DNA of 64,000 nt from the NCBI GenBank assembly GCA_029860075.1, contig JAOUBX010000006.1, forward strand, positions 1 through 64,000, read 5' to 3'. Both the position numbers and the translations under genes were made by a program. Shown piece by piece: positions 42,817 to 52,752 of this stretch (position 1 is its first letter; every line of letters starts with the position of its first letter). Below the pieces are notes generated by a model that did not search any database, was not told the DNA's origin, and saw only the letters and a list, made by a program, of their open reading frames with translations. Source of the DNA: Deltaproteobacteria bacterium. Its GTDB lineage: Bacteria; Desulfobacterota; JADFVX01.

Positions 42817-43194
42817 ATGCCCCAAGTTAATCTGTTCCACGACTACCTGCCTGTTATCGTCGTTATGGGTATTACCTTTGTAATGGCACAAGCTGCCGTT
42901 CTAGTAGGTATGATCCTCAAGCCAAGAAATTCTTATGATGAAAAGCTCGGTCCCTGGGAGTGCGGTGTTGATCCCGTTGGTGAAGCCGATGCCGGTAAAT
43001 TTACCGTTCAATTCTATATTATCGCTGTTTTATTTGTTATCTTCGATGTTGAAACACTGTTTCTCTTTCCCTGGGCCGTTGTTCTGAACAAGATCGGAAT
43101 GTTTGCCTTTATAGAAATGGTGTTGTTTATTGCGATTCTCCTTGTGGGCTATTTTTACGCCTGGCGCAAGGGAGCGCTGGAGTGGGTGAGCTAA
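42817..43194 (+). CDS. nuoA: NADH-quinone oxidoreductase subunit A
   Basis: 125 residues, three transmembrane helices. The loop [46 protein letters not shown] is diagnostic. Its acidic and Cys residues lie near the quinone entrance. First gene of the 16-gene operon. AAAGGA precedes ATG 42817. Stop and nuoB start share a base. Confidence 0.95.
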   Translation: MPQVNLFHDYLPVIVVMGITFVMAQAAVLVGMILKPRNSYDEKLGPWECGVDPVGEADAGKFTVQFYIIAVLFVIFDVETLFLFPWAVVLNKIGMFAFIEMVLFIAILLVGYFYAWRKGALEWVS

Positions 43195-43667
43195 TGGAAA
43201 AAGAACTGGAAAATAACGTATTATTTACGAGCGCTGACGCTATCATCAACTGGGGGCGCAGCTCCTCCTTGTGGCCCATGACCTTCGGTCTTGCATGTTG
43301 TGCCATCGAGATGATCTCGTCGGGTTGCTCAAGGTATGACTTCGACCGTTTCGGCGTCGTTTTCAGGCCTTCACCAAGGCAGTCCGACGTTATGGTTGTC
43401 GCCGGAACGCTTAGTAAGAAGATGGCTCCCGCCCTTAGAAGGCTCTATGATCAGATGTCTGAGCCGAGATGGGTTGTTTCCATGGGAAGCTGTGCTTCTT
43501 CCGGTGGAATATTCAATACTTACAGTATCGTTCAGGGTTGTGACCTTGTCGTTCCTGTTGATGTTTATGTCCCTGGTTGTCCTCCAAGGCCCGATGCGCT
43601 TATGTACGGATTCCTTCAGCTCCAGGAAAAAATCAAAAGAGAATCAAACTTTCGGAAAAGGGCCTGA
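43194..43667 (+). CDS. nuoB: NADH-quinone oxidoreductase subunit B
   Basis: 157 residues from ATG 43194, with GGGTGAG upstream (a GTG at 43182 is less likely). It carries the N2 [4Fe-4S] cluster: the tandem Cys in [10 protein letters not shown], the Cys in GSCASSGG and the Cys in [15 protein letters not shown]. It sits between the hydrophilic arm and the quinone site. Confidence 0.97.
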   Translation: MEKELENNVLFTSADAIINWGRSSSLWPMTFGLACCAIEMISSGCSRYDFDRFGVVFRPSPRQSDVMVVAGTLSKKMAPALRRLYDQMSEPRWVVSMGSCASSGGIFNTYSIVQGCDLVVPVDVYVPGCPPRPDALMYGFLQLQEKIKRESNFRKRA

Positions 43668-43675
43668 TTGTTACC

Positions 43676-44164
43676 ATGTCTGATTCAGCTGTTATTACAA
43701 AAATAAAGAAAAAGTTTGGTAATGCTATTATCGACAGCCACAGCTTTTGTGGTGACGATACGATAATCGTTAAAAAAGAGTCGCTAAAAGAGATTTGCAC
43801 CTTCCTTAAGAACGAAAGGGATCTCGACTTCGATTATCTCCTCGACGTATGCGGCGTCGATTATCTGCCGAAAGAACCCCGTTTTGAAGTGGTATATCAC
43901 CTCCATTCAATCAATAAGAGACAGCGTATCAGAGTAAAAGCACCTGTTGCCGATGGTGAGAAGGTGGATTCAGTGACTTCTTTGTGGGCCACTGCCGACT
44001 GGGTGGAAAGAGAAACTTACGATATGTACGGGATTGAGTTCGAAGGGCATCCCGACCTTAAGAGAATATATATGGATGACGACTGGGTTGGTTATCCTCT
44101 CAGGAAAGATTATCCTGAAAGAGGCTACAAAGATGAATACCAGCCATTCGGTGAAGAGGAGTAG
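43676..44164 (+). CDS. nuoC: NADH-quinone oxidoreductase subunit C
   Basis: 162 residues from ATG 43676 (the frame is open 33 codons further, overlapping nuoB, but that part is not family-like). ERETYDMYGIEFEGHPDLKRIYMDDDWVGYPLRKDYPE is the family signature, ending in PERGYKDEYQ. It is a separate protein from NuoD. Hydrophilic arm. Confidence 0.95.
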   Translation: MSDSAVITKIKKKFGNAIIDSHSFCGDDTIIVKKESLKEICTFLKNERDLDFDYLLDVCGVDYLPKEPRFEVVYHLHSINKRQRIRVKAPVADGEKVDSVTSLWATADWVERETYDMYGIEFEGHPDLKRIYMDDDWVGYPLRKDYPERGYKDEYQPFGEEE

Positions 44165-44166
44165 TT

Positions 44167-45381
44167 TTGTCTAGCAAGGCTTATGATATAACAGAGGCGA
44201 AAACAACCTTTGGCGGCGCCAAGGAAATGATTCTTAATTTCGGCCCTCAGCATCCGAGTACGCACGGTGTTTTAAGGGTTATCCTGACGCTCAGCGGAGA
44301 AAAGATTGTTAATGCTGAGTGTGTTGTCGGTTATCTCCATCGAGGTGTAGAGAAAATTGCCGAAAGCCGGAACTATCATAGTTTCATTCCTTACACGGAC
44401 CGGCTTGATTACATGGCAGGAATGTCCAACAACCTGGCTTATGTTATGGCCGTCGAAAAGCTTGCCCAGATCGAAGTGCCTGAAAGGGCTCAATATCTAC
44501 GAACTATCTGTGCGGAACTCAGTCGTATTGCCGGCCACATTGTTTGTGTTGGCGCCGCTGCACTGGACATTGGTGCGTTAACTGTCCTTCTTTATGGTTT
44601 CAGGGATAGGGAGATGATTCTCGATCTCTTCGAAATGCTTTGTGGATCCAGGATGACAGTTAACTATATGAGGATCGGTGGTGTCAGTTACGATGCCACA
44701 GATGCGTTCCTGCAAAAATGCCTGGAGTTTATCGACTATTTCCCTCAGGGACTGGACGAGTATGAGCAACTCCTTACAGAAAACAGGATCTGGCTTAAAA
44801 GAACGGTGGATGTTGGTGTGATATCGGGTCAAGATGCAATTGATTTGGGTCTTGGCGGACCAAGCCTTAGGGCTTCCGGCGTTAACCGTGACCTTAGAAG
44901 AGATGAGCCATATCTGGTTTATGACAAGCTGGATTTCAAAGTACCTCTCAGGGAAAATGGTGATGTATTTGATAGATACATTATCAGGATCTGGGAAATG
45001 AGGGAAAGCCTCAAGATCATCAGGCAGTGTCTTGATAAAATGCCCGGTGGACCTTTCAGGACTGAAAACAGCAGGTTCTGTCTTCCTCCAAGAGAAAAAG
45101 TAAAGACCGATATGGAGTCGATGATTAATCACTTCAAACAGGTTATGCATGGCATAGAGCCCCCCAAAGGTGAGGTTTATTTCGGCCTTGAATCACCCAA
45201 GGGTGAGCTTGGCTGTTATATAATAAGTGATGGTACGGGCAAGCCTTACAGGCTCAAGTTAAGGTCACCATCCTTTGTTAATCTCGAATCGTTGAATACG
45301 ATGTGTAAGGGTGGTTTCATCGCTGACGTTGTTGCCGTCATCGGTAGTCTTGATCCCGTTATGGGTGAGACGGATAAATAG
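44167..45381 (+). CDS. nuoD: NADH-quinone oxidoreductase subunit D
   Basis: 404 residues from TTG 44167, with GAGGAG upstream. FGPQHPSTHGVLRVILTLSGE, VGYLHRGVEKIAESR, YTDRLDYMAGMSNN and the C-terminal DPVMGETDK are all typical. It forms the quinone pocket with NuoB; the conserved His and Tyr positions are present in those motifs. Two bases after nuoC, so translationally coupled. Confidence 0.97.
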   Translation: MSSKAYDITEAKTTFGGAKEMILNFGPQHPSTHGVLRVILTLSGEKIVNAECVVGYLHRGVEKIAESRNYHSFIPYTDRLDYMAGMSNNLAYVMAVEKLAQIEVPERAQYLRTICAELSRIAGHIVCVGAAALDIGALTVLLYGFRDREMILDLFEMLCGSRMTVNYMRIGGVSYDATDAFLQKCLEFIDYFPQGLDEYEQLLTENRIWLKRTVDVGVISGQDAIDLGLGGPSLRASGVNRDLRRDEPYLVYDKLDFKVPLRENGDVFDRYIIRIWEMRESLKIIRQCLDKMPGGPFRTENSRFCLPPREKVKTDMESMINHFKQVMHGIEPPKGEVYFGLESPKGELGCYIISDGTGKPYRLKLRSPSFVNLESLNTMCKGGFIADVVAVIGSLDPVMGETDK

Positions 45382-45400
45382 GTTTAATGAGGTTTGACTA

Positions 45401-45871
45401 GTGAGCGTCCTTTCGGAAAAGACAGTTAAGAAAATAGCGGAAGTTCAGAAGAAGTATCCTACCAAAAGGAGCGCTGTTCTTCCTTCCCTCTACCTTGCTC
45501 AGGAAGAGGAGGGTCATGTAACGAAAGAGGCAATGGCTGAAATTGCCAGACTTCTCAAGTTGCCTCCTGTCCAGGTCTACGAGTCGGCAACGTTCTACAC
45601 CATGTACAACAAAAAACCTGTTGGAAGGAACCACATACAGGTCTGCACCAACCTTTCCTGTTCGCTTCTCGGCGCTGAGCATATTGTAGAGTACATTTCC
45701 AAAAAGATTGGCGTCAAAGCCGGTGGAACCACTAATGATAAGAGGTTTACACTGAAAACGGTGGAATGTCTCGGTTCCTGTGGGACGGCTCCTATGATGC
45801 AGATCAACGATGATTACTATGAAAACCTTACAGAGGAAAAAATAGACAAGATTCTCGATAGTCTGGATTAA
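45401..45871 (+). CDS. nuoE: NADH-quinone oxidoreductase subunit E
   Basis: 156 residues from GTG 45401. A thioredoxin-like [2Fe-2S] protein holding cluster N1a: Cys in VCTNLSCSLLG and in VECLGSCGTAPMMQI. The N-terminal helical region (YPTKRSAVLPSLYLAQEEEGHV) is conserved. NADH-oxidising module with NuoF. Confidence 0.94.
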   Translation: MSVLSEKTVKKIAEVQKKYPTKRSAVLPSLYLAQEEEGHVTKEAMAEIARLLKLPPVQVYESATFYTMYNKKPVGRNHIQVCTNLSCSLLGAEHIVEYISKKIGVKAGGTTNDKRFTLKTVECLGSCGTAPMMQINDDYYENLTEEKIDKILDSLD

Positions 45872-45875
45872 TAAG

Positions 45876-47141
45876 ATGGCTGAAAAAGTATTATTTAAAA
45901 ACGTAGAGGATCCCAAGCAGTACCTCATTGAAACGAGCCTGAAAAAGGGGGGCTATGAATCCCTCAAGAAGGCTCTCGGTATGATTCCCGATGAAATCAT
46001 CGATGAGGTCAAAGCCGCTGGTATCAGGGGTAGAGGGGGCGCCGGATTCCCTACCGGTCTCAAATGGAGCTTTATTCCCAAATTTTCGGATCAGCCCAAG
46101 TATGTTTGCTGCAATGCTGATGAAGGTGAACCCGGAACATTTAAGGACAGGGTAATTATTGAAAATGACCCCCATCTGCTTCTGGAGGGTATTTGTATTG
46201 CCGGATACGCCATTGGCGCCAAGGCGGGCTACATTTATATTCGGGGCGAGTTTGCTTTCGGTGCGAAACGTCTTGAAAAAGCGATTGAAGAGGCTTACAA
46301 AAAAGGTCTTCTCGGTAAAAATGTTTTCGGTAAGGGTTTTGATTTCGATATATACGTTCACAGAGGCGCCGGTGCTTATATCTGTGGTGAAGAGACGGCG
46401 CTTATTGATTCCATTGAAGGTAAGCGGGGTATGCCGAGAATCAAGCCCCCTTTCCCCGCCCTGGCCGGTCTCTATGATGGTCCGACCATTGTAAATAACG
46501 TGGAAACGCTTTCGGCCATTCCTTTTATTGTAAGAAAGGGTGGTAAGGCTTTCGGTTCTATCGGACCGGAAAAGTCTCCCGGAACAAAGATTTTTAATGT
46601 GAGCGGTCATGTTGAAAAGCCCGGATCCTATGAACTCCCCATGGGTACGCCGCTCAGAGAAATCATTTACGAACATGCCGGTGGTATTAAAGACGGCAAA
46701 AAACTTAAGGCAGTAATCCCGGGAGGCGCTTCTACACCCGTTTTAACACCTGATGAGATAGACGTTAATATGGATTTCGATTCCGTTGCGGCCATCGGTT
46801 CCATGATGGGATCAGGTGCGATTATTGTTATGGATGAGTCCACATGTATCGTCAAGTCGGTTTTAAGGCTTGCCAAGTTCTTTGCCCATGAGTCCTGCGG
46901 CAAATGCTCTCCATGCAGGGAAGGTTGTACCTGGATGGTGGATATTATTAAAGATATCGAAGAGGGAAAAGGTAAGGAGGGAGATATCGACTTTCTGCTA
47001 AGCGTTAGCGATGGCATATTCGGAAACACCTTCTGTCCCCTCGGCGACGGCGCTTCCATGATGGTTACCGGCGCTATTAACAAGTTCCGCGATGAGTTTG
47101 AGTATCACATAAAAAATAAGAAATGTTTGAGTGCTTCTTAA
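45876..47141 (+). CDS. nuoF: NADH-quinone oxidoreductase subunit F
   Basis: 421 residues. It binds NADH and FMN: GIRGRGGAGFPTGLKWSFIPK and YVCCNADEGEPGTFKDR. It carries the N3 [4Fe-4S] cluster at ESCGKCSPCREGC plus a later Cys in NTFCPLGDGA. Four bases after nuoE. Length is normal for bacterial NuoF. Confidence 0.97.
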   Translation: MAEKVLFKNVEDPKQYLIETSLKKGGYESLKKALGMIPDEIIDEVKAAGIRGRGGAGFPTGLKWSFIPKFSDQPKYVCCNADEGEPGTFKDRVIIENDPHLLLEGICIAGYAIGAKAGYIYIRGEFAFGAKRLEKAIEEAYKKGLLGKNVFGKGFDFDIYVHRGAGAYICGEETALIDSIEGKRGMPRIKPPFPALAGLYDGPTIVNNVETLSAIPFIVRKGGKAFGSIGPEKSPGTKIFNVSGHVEKPGSYELPMGTPLREIIYEHAGGIKDGKKLKAVIPGGASTPVLTPDEIDVNMDFDSVAAIGSMMGSGAIIVMDESTCIVKSVLRLAKFFAHESCGKCSPCREGCTWMVDIIKDIEEGKGKEGDIDFLLSVSDGIFGNTFCPLGDGASMMVTGAINKFRDEFEYHIKNKKCLSAS

Positions 47142-47150
47142 GGGTAAGTT

Positions 47151-49808
47151 ATGGCCTTAATAACGATTAACGGAAAAGAAATGCAAGTTGATGACGGGAT
47201 GCTGCTTCTCGATGCTGCAAGAGATGCCGGGTTTGAGATTCCTACCTTTTGTTATCATGCAAAGTTAAGCAAGCTTGGTTCTTGCAGAATGTGTCTCGTT
47301 GAAATAGATGGCATGAGAAAGCTTCAGCCTTCCTGCGTAACACCGGTTATGGACGGGATGAAGGTATTTACCGAGTCGCCGACTGTTGTCCAGGCAAGAA
47401 AAGCCCAAATGGAGTTTCTCCTTATTAATCACCCTCTTGACTGCCCTGTTTGTGACCAGGCCGGCGAGTGTGATCTTCAGGATCTTTCATTCGCTTTTGG
47501 AGGTTCTGCCGGTCGTTTCAGGTGGAAGAAGCGTACCTTTGAAAAGAGGGATATGGGACCTTCCCTTGAAAAGGAAATGAATCGTTGTATTGCTTGCAGA
47601 AGATGCTCGAGGTACTGTAGTGAAATTTCCGGTGACTATGCTATTAGTGAACTCAACAGGGGTAATGAGCTGGAAATGGGAAGTTTTTGTCATACGCCCA
47701 TTGAGAGTGAATTTGTAGGAAATACAGCCCAGATATGTCCTGTTGGCGCTCTTACGAGTAAGCCTTTTAAATATAAGGCGAGATCCTGGGATCTTATTAA
47801 GACTGAAACTATCTGTCCTCATTGCAGCGTCGGTTGTTCTATCACATCTGAAAGTAAGTATGTTGACCCGTTTGCGACGCAGATGTTGCACACTCAAAGT
47901 GTTGGCAAAACAGAAGCTTTAGAAAAGACGGAAGTAAAAGTTTTAAGAAATAATGCTACTGTTGATAAAGCTCATACAGAGATCAGCCTCTGCGCAAGAG
48001 GACGTTATGGATATCAATTTATCAATTCACGTGAAAGAATTAGAACGCCCCTGATCAAGGAAAATGGCAAATTTGTTGAGGTGAGTTGGGAGAAAGCGAT
48101 ATCTGTTGTTGCGTCTAAACTTTCTAATATAAAGGAGAGGGAAGGTGGGCAGGCAATTGGTGGACTTACCTCCGGTATTTGCAGTAATGAGGATAATTAC
48201 GTATTCCAGAAATTCCTCCGTGTAGCTACCGGAACAAACAATATCGATATGTGTCGCTCAGGAGACTTTGATAGAAAGACTACTATTTTGCTCTCGTCTA
48301 TGAGGGGAAATATCAAAGTGATGAAGGATTCTGATGCCATTCTTATTCTGGGTTCTTCCGTTGGCACAGATACACCGATTGCTTCAATGAATGCGGGAAT
48401 TGCAGCCAGAATGAATGGTGCTGAACTGACAATGATTTCATCTGGTGAAAATAGACTTTTACCATCCAGGCCCACGCAATTGATTTGTCGAAAAGGGTCT
48501 GAAAATCTCATTATTCTAGCCTTAATTAAAGCTATTATTAAAGAGAAGCTGTATATTGATGCATTTAATGGAGAAAGAAGCAAAGAGCTTAAAGCTATAA
48601 CATCATCTGTTAAAGGTCTGAATATCAAGAAGGTTGAAGATCAGACAGGCTTAACAGAAGCTAATATAATGACTCTTGCCAGGTCACTTGCCGGAGCATC
48701 TAAAGGGTGCATACTTTTTGGAAATGATGTTGTTTCTACACACTTGGCAGTAGAAACTGTAAAAGCCATCTATAATCTCTCTCAGTTACTTGATTTTAAC
48801 GGTGAAAAGGGGCAAACAATTTATGCTTCTACATCAGGTAATTTTGCCGGAGCCGTTGATATGGGTGTCGGGCCTGATTTCTTACCTGGTCATATGAGGA
48901 TTGATGATGAGGATTCCCTTAAGAGGATTGGTGAAGTCTGGGGCTGTGACTTGCCGAAAGAGAAGGGGCGTAACTGGGATGAGATGCTGGAATCTATTGC
49001 TGCATACAGATTGAAAGCCATATACATTATGGGTGATAATCCAGCTGCCACTGCCTTTAATTTAGATAAAGTTAAAGTCGCACTGGAGAAACTAGACTTT
49101 CTCGTCGTACAAGATCTCTTTATGACAGAAACGGCTAAACTTGCTGATGTTGTGCTGCCGGCAGCTTCATATGCAGAGAAAAAGGGAACAGTAACCAATC
49201 TGGCAGGAAGACTGCAGACACTCAATAGATCAATAAGTCCACTCAGCGGGACAAAAGTTGACTGGAAAATCTTAAATGAGATTGCAGAGCAAATGGTTGA
49301 TAATTTCGGATGTTCTGACTTAAATGCTATTACTGCTGAAATTGGGAAAGTACTTCCTTCTTATGGAGCGGCTTTTAAGGAAGGTATTGGAAGAGATGGG
49401 AAAATTTTGCCGGCAGTTGTACCAGAGGATGTTTCTCTCAGAGAGGTCTCTGTTCCGGAAATTCCAACAGGCTCGGAACTAAAGGGAGGTGCGCCCCTCT
49501 TTGTTGTTCCAGGTAAGGATGTTTATCTTGCCTCTTCCTTGTCATGGATGGATGAGGGACTCTCAACACTTAAACAAAAGGGAAGTATTCTTATTAGCCG
49601 AGAAGATGGTGCCATGCTTGGAATCGAAACTGGAAATAAAGTTGCCCTTGAAACCAAGAATGCTTCAGTCACATCTGTTGCTGTTGTTTCCGAACGTGTA
49701 CCAGCAGGTACGGTTATCGTCCTTATTAATCATCGTGATTTCGATGCCAGGCCTTTGTTTGATAAAACGGGTGGCGCTGTCGGCGGAAGATTAACCAAAA
49801 AAGGTTAA
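47151..49808 (+). CDS. nuoG: NADH-quinone oxidoreductase subunit G
   Basis: 885 residues. The N-terminal 220 carry N1b (C in FCYHAKLSKLGSCRMC and PSC), N5 (DCPVCDQAGECDLQD) and N4 (CIACRRCSRYC, CPVGAL). The CPHCSVGC motif near residue 222 with a later CARGRYG supports the extra N7 cluster. The remainder is a molybdopterin-oxidoreductase-like domain, probably without cofactor. The second half looks AT-richer than the first. Largest hydrophilic subunit. Confidence 0.95.
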   Translation: MALITINGKEMQVDDGMLLLDAARDAGFEIPTFCYHAKLSKLGSCRMCLVEIDGMRKLQPSCVTPVMDGMKVFTESPTVVQARKAQMEFLLINHPLDCPVCDQAGECDLQDLSFAFGGSAGRFRWKKRTFEKRDMGPSLEKEMNRCIACRRCSRYCSEISGDYAISELNRGNELEMGSFCHTPIESEFVGNTAQICPVGALTSKPFKYKARSWDLIKTETICPHCSVGCSITSESKYVDPFATQMLHTQSVGKTEALEKTEVKVLRNNATVDKAHTEISLCARGRYGYQFINSRERIRTPLIKENGKFVEVSWEKAISVVASKLSNIKEREGGQAIGGLTSGICSNEDNYVFQKFLRVATGTNNIDMCRSGDFDRKTTILLSSMRGNIKVMKDSDAILILGSSVGTDTPIASMNAGIAARMNGAELTMISSGENRLLPSRPTQLICRKGSENLIILALIKAIIKEKLYIDAFNGERSKELKAITSSVKGLNIKKVEDQTGLTEANIMTLARSLAGASKGCILFGNDVVSTHLAVETVKAIYNLSQLLDFNGEKGQTIYASTSGNFAGAVDMGVGPDFLPGHMRIDDEDSLKRIGEVWGCDLPKEKGRNWDEMLESIAAYRLKAIYIMGDNPAATAFNLDKVKVALEKLDFLVVQDLFMTETAKLADVVLPAASYAEKKGTVTNLAGRLQTLNRSISPLSGTKVDWKILNEIAEQMVDNFGCSDLNAITAEIGKVLPSYGAAFKEGIGRDGKILPAVVPEDVSLREVSVPEIPTGSELKGGAPLFVVPGKDVYLASSLSWMDEGLSTLKQKGSILISREDGAMLGIETGNKVALETKNASVTSVAVVSERVPAGTVIVLINHRDFDARPLFDKTGGAVGGRLTKKG

Positions 49809-49826
49809 AGGTCTTAGGAGGCTATT

Positions 49827-50300
49827 ATGAGTGAAGATATTAATGTTTTGAAAAAATTAGACTTCTTTTCATTCTTTAATGAAGAGGAGCTTAAAGCAGC
49901 CAGTGAGATCATGGATGAAGTTGACTATCTCCCGGCAAAAGTTGTTTTTGATGAAGGAACAGAAGGGCAAACGCTCTATATTATAAAGAGCGGAGAGGTA
50001 AAAATTACCAAGAAGGACCCTGAGGGACGTGAGCAGGTACTGGCGCTTCTGAAAGATGGTGATATTTTTGGTGAAATGTCTTTTCTAGACGGAAGGCCCC
50101 ATTCAGCGACAGTTTCTACTGTTCACAGTACAAGAATTCTTAAAATCGAGAAGGCTGATTTCGATAAATTTATTGAAGAGCAGCCTCGGGCTGCCTACAA
50201 GATTATGAAAAACATTGTTTTTCATGTAGATATGATAGTCCGCAGAATGAATTCTACTTACGTTGACATGATTTCTTATATGTTTGGAAGAAGAAGGTAA
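49827..50300 (+). CDS. Cyclic nucleotide-binding protein inside the nuo operon
   Basis: 157 residues. A single cNMP-binding domain (about 10-125) with the phosphate-binding cassette GEMSFLDGRPHSATV, including the Arg that contacts cyclic phosphate. After it come only a helix and a basic tail (MFGRRR); there is no HTH, so it is not a Crp-type regulator. It is 18 bases after nuoG and four before nuoH. It may tune complex I or its assembly in response to cAMP or another nucleotide. Cytosolic. Confidence 0.88.
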   Translation: MSEDINVLKKLDFFSFFNEEELKAASEIMDEVDYLPAKVVFDEGTEGQTLYIIKSGEVKITKKDPEGREQVLALLKDGDIFGEMSFLDGRPHSATVSTVHSTRILKIEKADFDKFIEEQPRAAYKIMKNIVFHVDMIVRRMNSTYVDMISYMFGRRR

Positions 50301-50304
50301 AAAA

Positions 50305-51300
50305 ATGCTGGAAGCATTATTGGCGAATGACATACTTATCCTGGTGCTCAAGTCGATAGCGGCTGTACTTATTATATTCGGTCTCCCGCTTCCCTTTACC
50401 TGGATTGAGAGAAAGATTGCCGGTCATATTCAACTGAGGCCCGGGCCAATGAGAGTTGGATTTCACGGGATACTCCAGCCTGTGGCTGATGGTATGAAAC
50501 TCTTTTTGAAAGAGGATATCATTCCTGCTAGCGCTGACAAGTTTCTTTTTAAAGTCGCTCCCTTTATGGCGCTTGTTCCTTATATCGCCATCTTCGTTGC
50601 TATCCCTGTGACGGATACGGTTTATCTTTCCAATATGAACATAGGCATTCTCTATATTCTTGCAGTGAGTGGCCTTTCTATTTATGGAATAATACTCGGT
50701 GGTTGGGCTTCTAACAGTAAATATGCCCTGCTCGGCGGTATGAGGGCCTCTGCCCAGATGATTAGCTATGAAGTGGCAATGGGCTTTGCAGTGATCGGCG
50801 TTATCATGATGGCCCAGTCGCTCAATATGCAGGAGATTGTACTGGCCCAGGGTGCAGGCTGGTGGAACTGGAACTTTATGCCTCATAAACAGTTGGTAGC
50901 TTTCTTTATCTTCATGGTTGCCGGTTTTGCCGAAGCCAACAGGATACCCTTTGACCTTACCGAATGTGAAGGTGACCTCGGGAACGGCTTTAATACGGAA
51001 TACAGCGGTATGCGTCTCGCTATCTTCCTTCTGGCCGAGTATGTTGCCATGTTTGGTATCTCTGCCATGGCGGTCGTCATGTTTGCCGGTGGCTGGATGC
51101 CGCCTTTTGGATTCCTCGACTTTATACCCGGTATTATCTGGTTTGTTTTGAAGCTGCTCTTTTTTGTTTATCTCTTTATGTGGCTCAGGTTTACCTGGCC
51201 AAGATACAGGTATGATCAGCTCATGACACTTGGTTGGAAAATTCTGATTCCACTGGGCGTGGCCAACGTGCTTATTAGCGGATTTATTTTACTATATTGA
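50305..51300 (+). CDS. nuoH: NADH-quinone oxidoreductase subunit H
   Basis: 331 residues from ATG 50305, with GAAGAAGG upstream. About eight transmembrane helices. TWIERKIAGHIQLRPGPMRVGFHGILQPVADGMKLFLKED is the quinone-channel signature. ASAQMISYEVAMG and AEANRIPFDLTECEGDLGNGFNTEYSGMRLA carry the conserved acidic residues. It links the quinone site to the membrane arm. Confidence 0.97.
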   Translation: MLEALLANDILILVLKSIAAVLIIFGLPLPFTWIERKIAGHIQLRPGPMRVGFHGILQPVADGMKLFLKEDIIPASADKFLFKVAPFMALVPYIAIFVAIPVTDTVYLSNMNIGILYILAVSGLSIYGIILGGWASNSKYALLGGMRASAQMISYEVAMGFAVIGVIMMAQSLNMQEIVLAQGAGWWNWNFMPHKQLVAFFIFMVAGFAEANRIPFDLTECEGDLGNGFNTEYSGMRLAIFLLAEYVAMFGISAMAVVMFAGGWMPPFGFLDFIPGIIWFVLKLLFFVYLFMWLRFTWPRYRYDQLMTLGWKILIPLGVANVLISGFILLY

Positions 51301-51312
51301 TAAGAGGATTTA

Positions 51313-51858
51313 ATGATCAAGGAACTCCTTAAAACTATATTTTTAGTAGATCTTTTCAACGGGGCGAGGCTTACCTTTAAGTATAACTGGTTTAAAAAGC
51401 CGATTACCATGCATTATCCTGATAAGGAGAAGTGGGTCCCTTATGAGAGGTTCCGTGGTCTTCACTACCAGGCTGTTGATGAGAATAATAAAGTCAAGTG
51501 CGTAGCCTGTGAGCTTTGCGCCAAAATTTGTCCTGCCAACGTTATTACTATTATTGCGAAGGAAGATGAAGAAGGGCAGAGGCGTCCCGATCTTTATACT
51601 ATGGATCTTCATAGGTGTGCTTATTGCGGCCTTTGCGTTGAGGTTTGTCCTGAAGATGCCATTATGCATGGCGCCGGATATGAATTTGCCGGTTACAAGC
51701 GTGAAGATGCGGTGATGACTCTTGAAGATCTTCTAAAAAACAAGCCTAATGAAACTGATCCTGAAAAAGTGGGAACAGTTGCCAGTGCAAAGTTTATAAG
51801 AGGTAAGGGACCCGTCAGGGTTGAAGAGGTAAGCGGTAAAAGATACCGCTGGTGGTAA
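51313..51858 (+). CDS. nuoI: NADH-quinone oxidoreductase subunit I
   Basis: 181 residues. Two [4Fe-4S] ferredoxin motifs hold clusters N6a and N6b: CVACELCAKICP and CAYCGLCVEVCPEDAI. The N-terminal amphipathic helix and the RGLHYQ segment are typical. The C-terminal extension (EEVSGKRYRWW) is slightly long. It follows nuoH by 12 bases. Confidence 0.96.
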   Translation: MIKELLKTIFLVDLFNGARLTFKYNWFKKPITMHYPDKEKWVPYERFRGLHYQAVDENNKVKCVACELCAKICPANVITIIAKEDEEGQRRPDLYTMDLHRCAYCGLCVEVCPEDAIMHGAGYEFAGYKREDAVMTLEDLLKNKPNETDPEKVGTVASAKFIRGKGPVRVEEVSGKRYRWW

Positions 51859-51889
51859 TTATATTCAATCGTAAACAGGAAAATTTAAT

Positions 51890-52414
51890 ATGGTAGAAAC
51901 TCTATTTTTCTTTCTTTTTGCAGCGTTGGCCGTAGTATCAGCTGTGATGGTGATTTCATTCAGGAATCCAGTGCATAGCGTGATTTCTCTAATCATCTGT
52001 TTTTTTCAGATAGCCTGCCTTTTTCTACTGCTGAGAGCTCCTTTTATTGCAGGTGCACAGATTTTTGTTTATGTCGGCGCTATTATGATCTTTTTCGTTT
52101 TTGCCGTCTTTCTCCTCGACATCAGGACTTCTATGGCTAAGGAGAAATTCAGTAAATGGATTGTCTTAGGAGTACCTATAGCGCTCTTTTTCCTAATAGA
52201 AATTATAGCTCTAATTGCCGGTGGAACTTTCGGGCAGCCATCTGAAGAGGTCACAGATATTTCCAAATTGTTTAGCATTGGTCAGAATACGGAAGCACTT
52301 GGCAGGGTTCTTTTTACAAAATACCTGCTGCCCTTTGAAATTATATCTGTTGTATTGCTTATCGGTTTTGTGGGTGCAGTTGTTCTCACCGTAAAACCGC
52401 GAAAGGAGGATTGA
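51890..52414 (+). CDS. nuoJ: NADH-quinone oxidoreductase subunit J
   Basis: 174 residues, five transmembrane helices. NPVHSVISLIICF and FIAGAQIFVYVGAIMIFFVFAVFLLD are the family signature. The third helix takes part in the open-closed movement of the quinone channel. Three bases before nuoK. Confidence 0.94.
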   Translation: MVETLFFFLFAALAVVSAVMVISFRNPVHSVISLIICFFQIACLFLLLRAPFIAGAQIFVYVGAIMIFFVFAVFLLDIRTSMAKEKFSKWIVLGVPIALFFLIEIIALIAGGTFGQPSEEVTDISKLFSIGQNTEALGRVLFTKYLLPFEIISVVLLIGFVGAVVLTVKPRKED

Positions 52415-52417
52415 TTT

Positions 52418-52726
52418 ATGTCTTCAATACCAATGGAATATTACCTGGTCCTCTCAGGTATACTCTTTTCTATAGGCGTCATCGGCGTTATGACGAGAAG
52501 AAATATCATTGTTATCCTCATGTCACTTGAGCTAATCCTTAATTCAGTCAATATTAACTTTGTAACGTTTTCATATTATCTGGGTGATTTAACAGGTCGG
52601 GTATTTTCCATATTCACCATGGCTGTTGCCGCTGCAGAAGTTGCAATTGGGCTTGCCATAGCAGTTAATCTGGTTAGGGTCAGAAAGACAATGGAGATTG
52701 ACGAGATCGATACGCTGAAGTGGTAA
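52418..52726 (+). CDS. nuoK: NADH-quinone oxidoreductase subunit K
   Basis: 102 residues, three transmembrane helices. Conserved acidic residues in the membrane are in MSLELILNSVNINFV and VAAAEVAIGLAIAVN. Small antiporter-like subunit in the E-channel. Confidence 0.96.
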   Translation: MSSIPMEYYLVLSGILFSIGVIGVMTRRNIIVILMSLELILNSVNINFVTFSYYLGDLTGRVFSIFTMAVAAAEVAIGLAIAVNLVRVRKTMEIDEIDTLKW

Positions 52727-52752
52727 GGATAATTTAAGGGAGAGACTTAAAG

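Noticed and set aside
43577-43675. Upstream extension of nuoC
   Set aside because: It overlaps nuoB, and its residues are not NuoC-like; ATG 43676 is adjacent to the family start.
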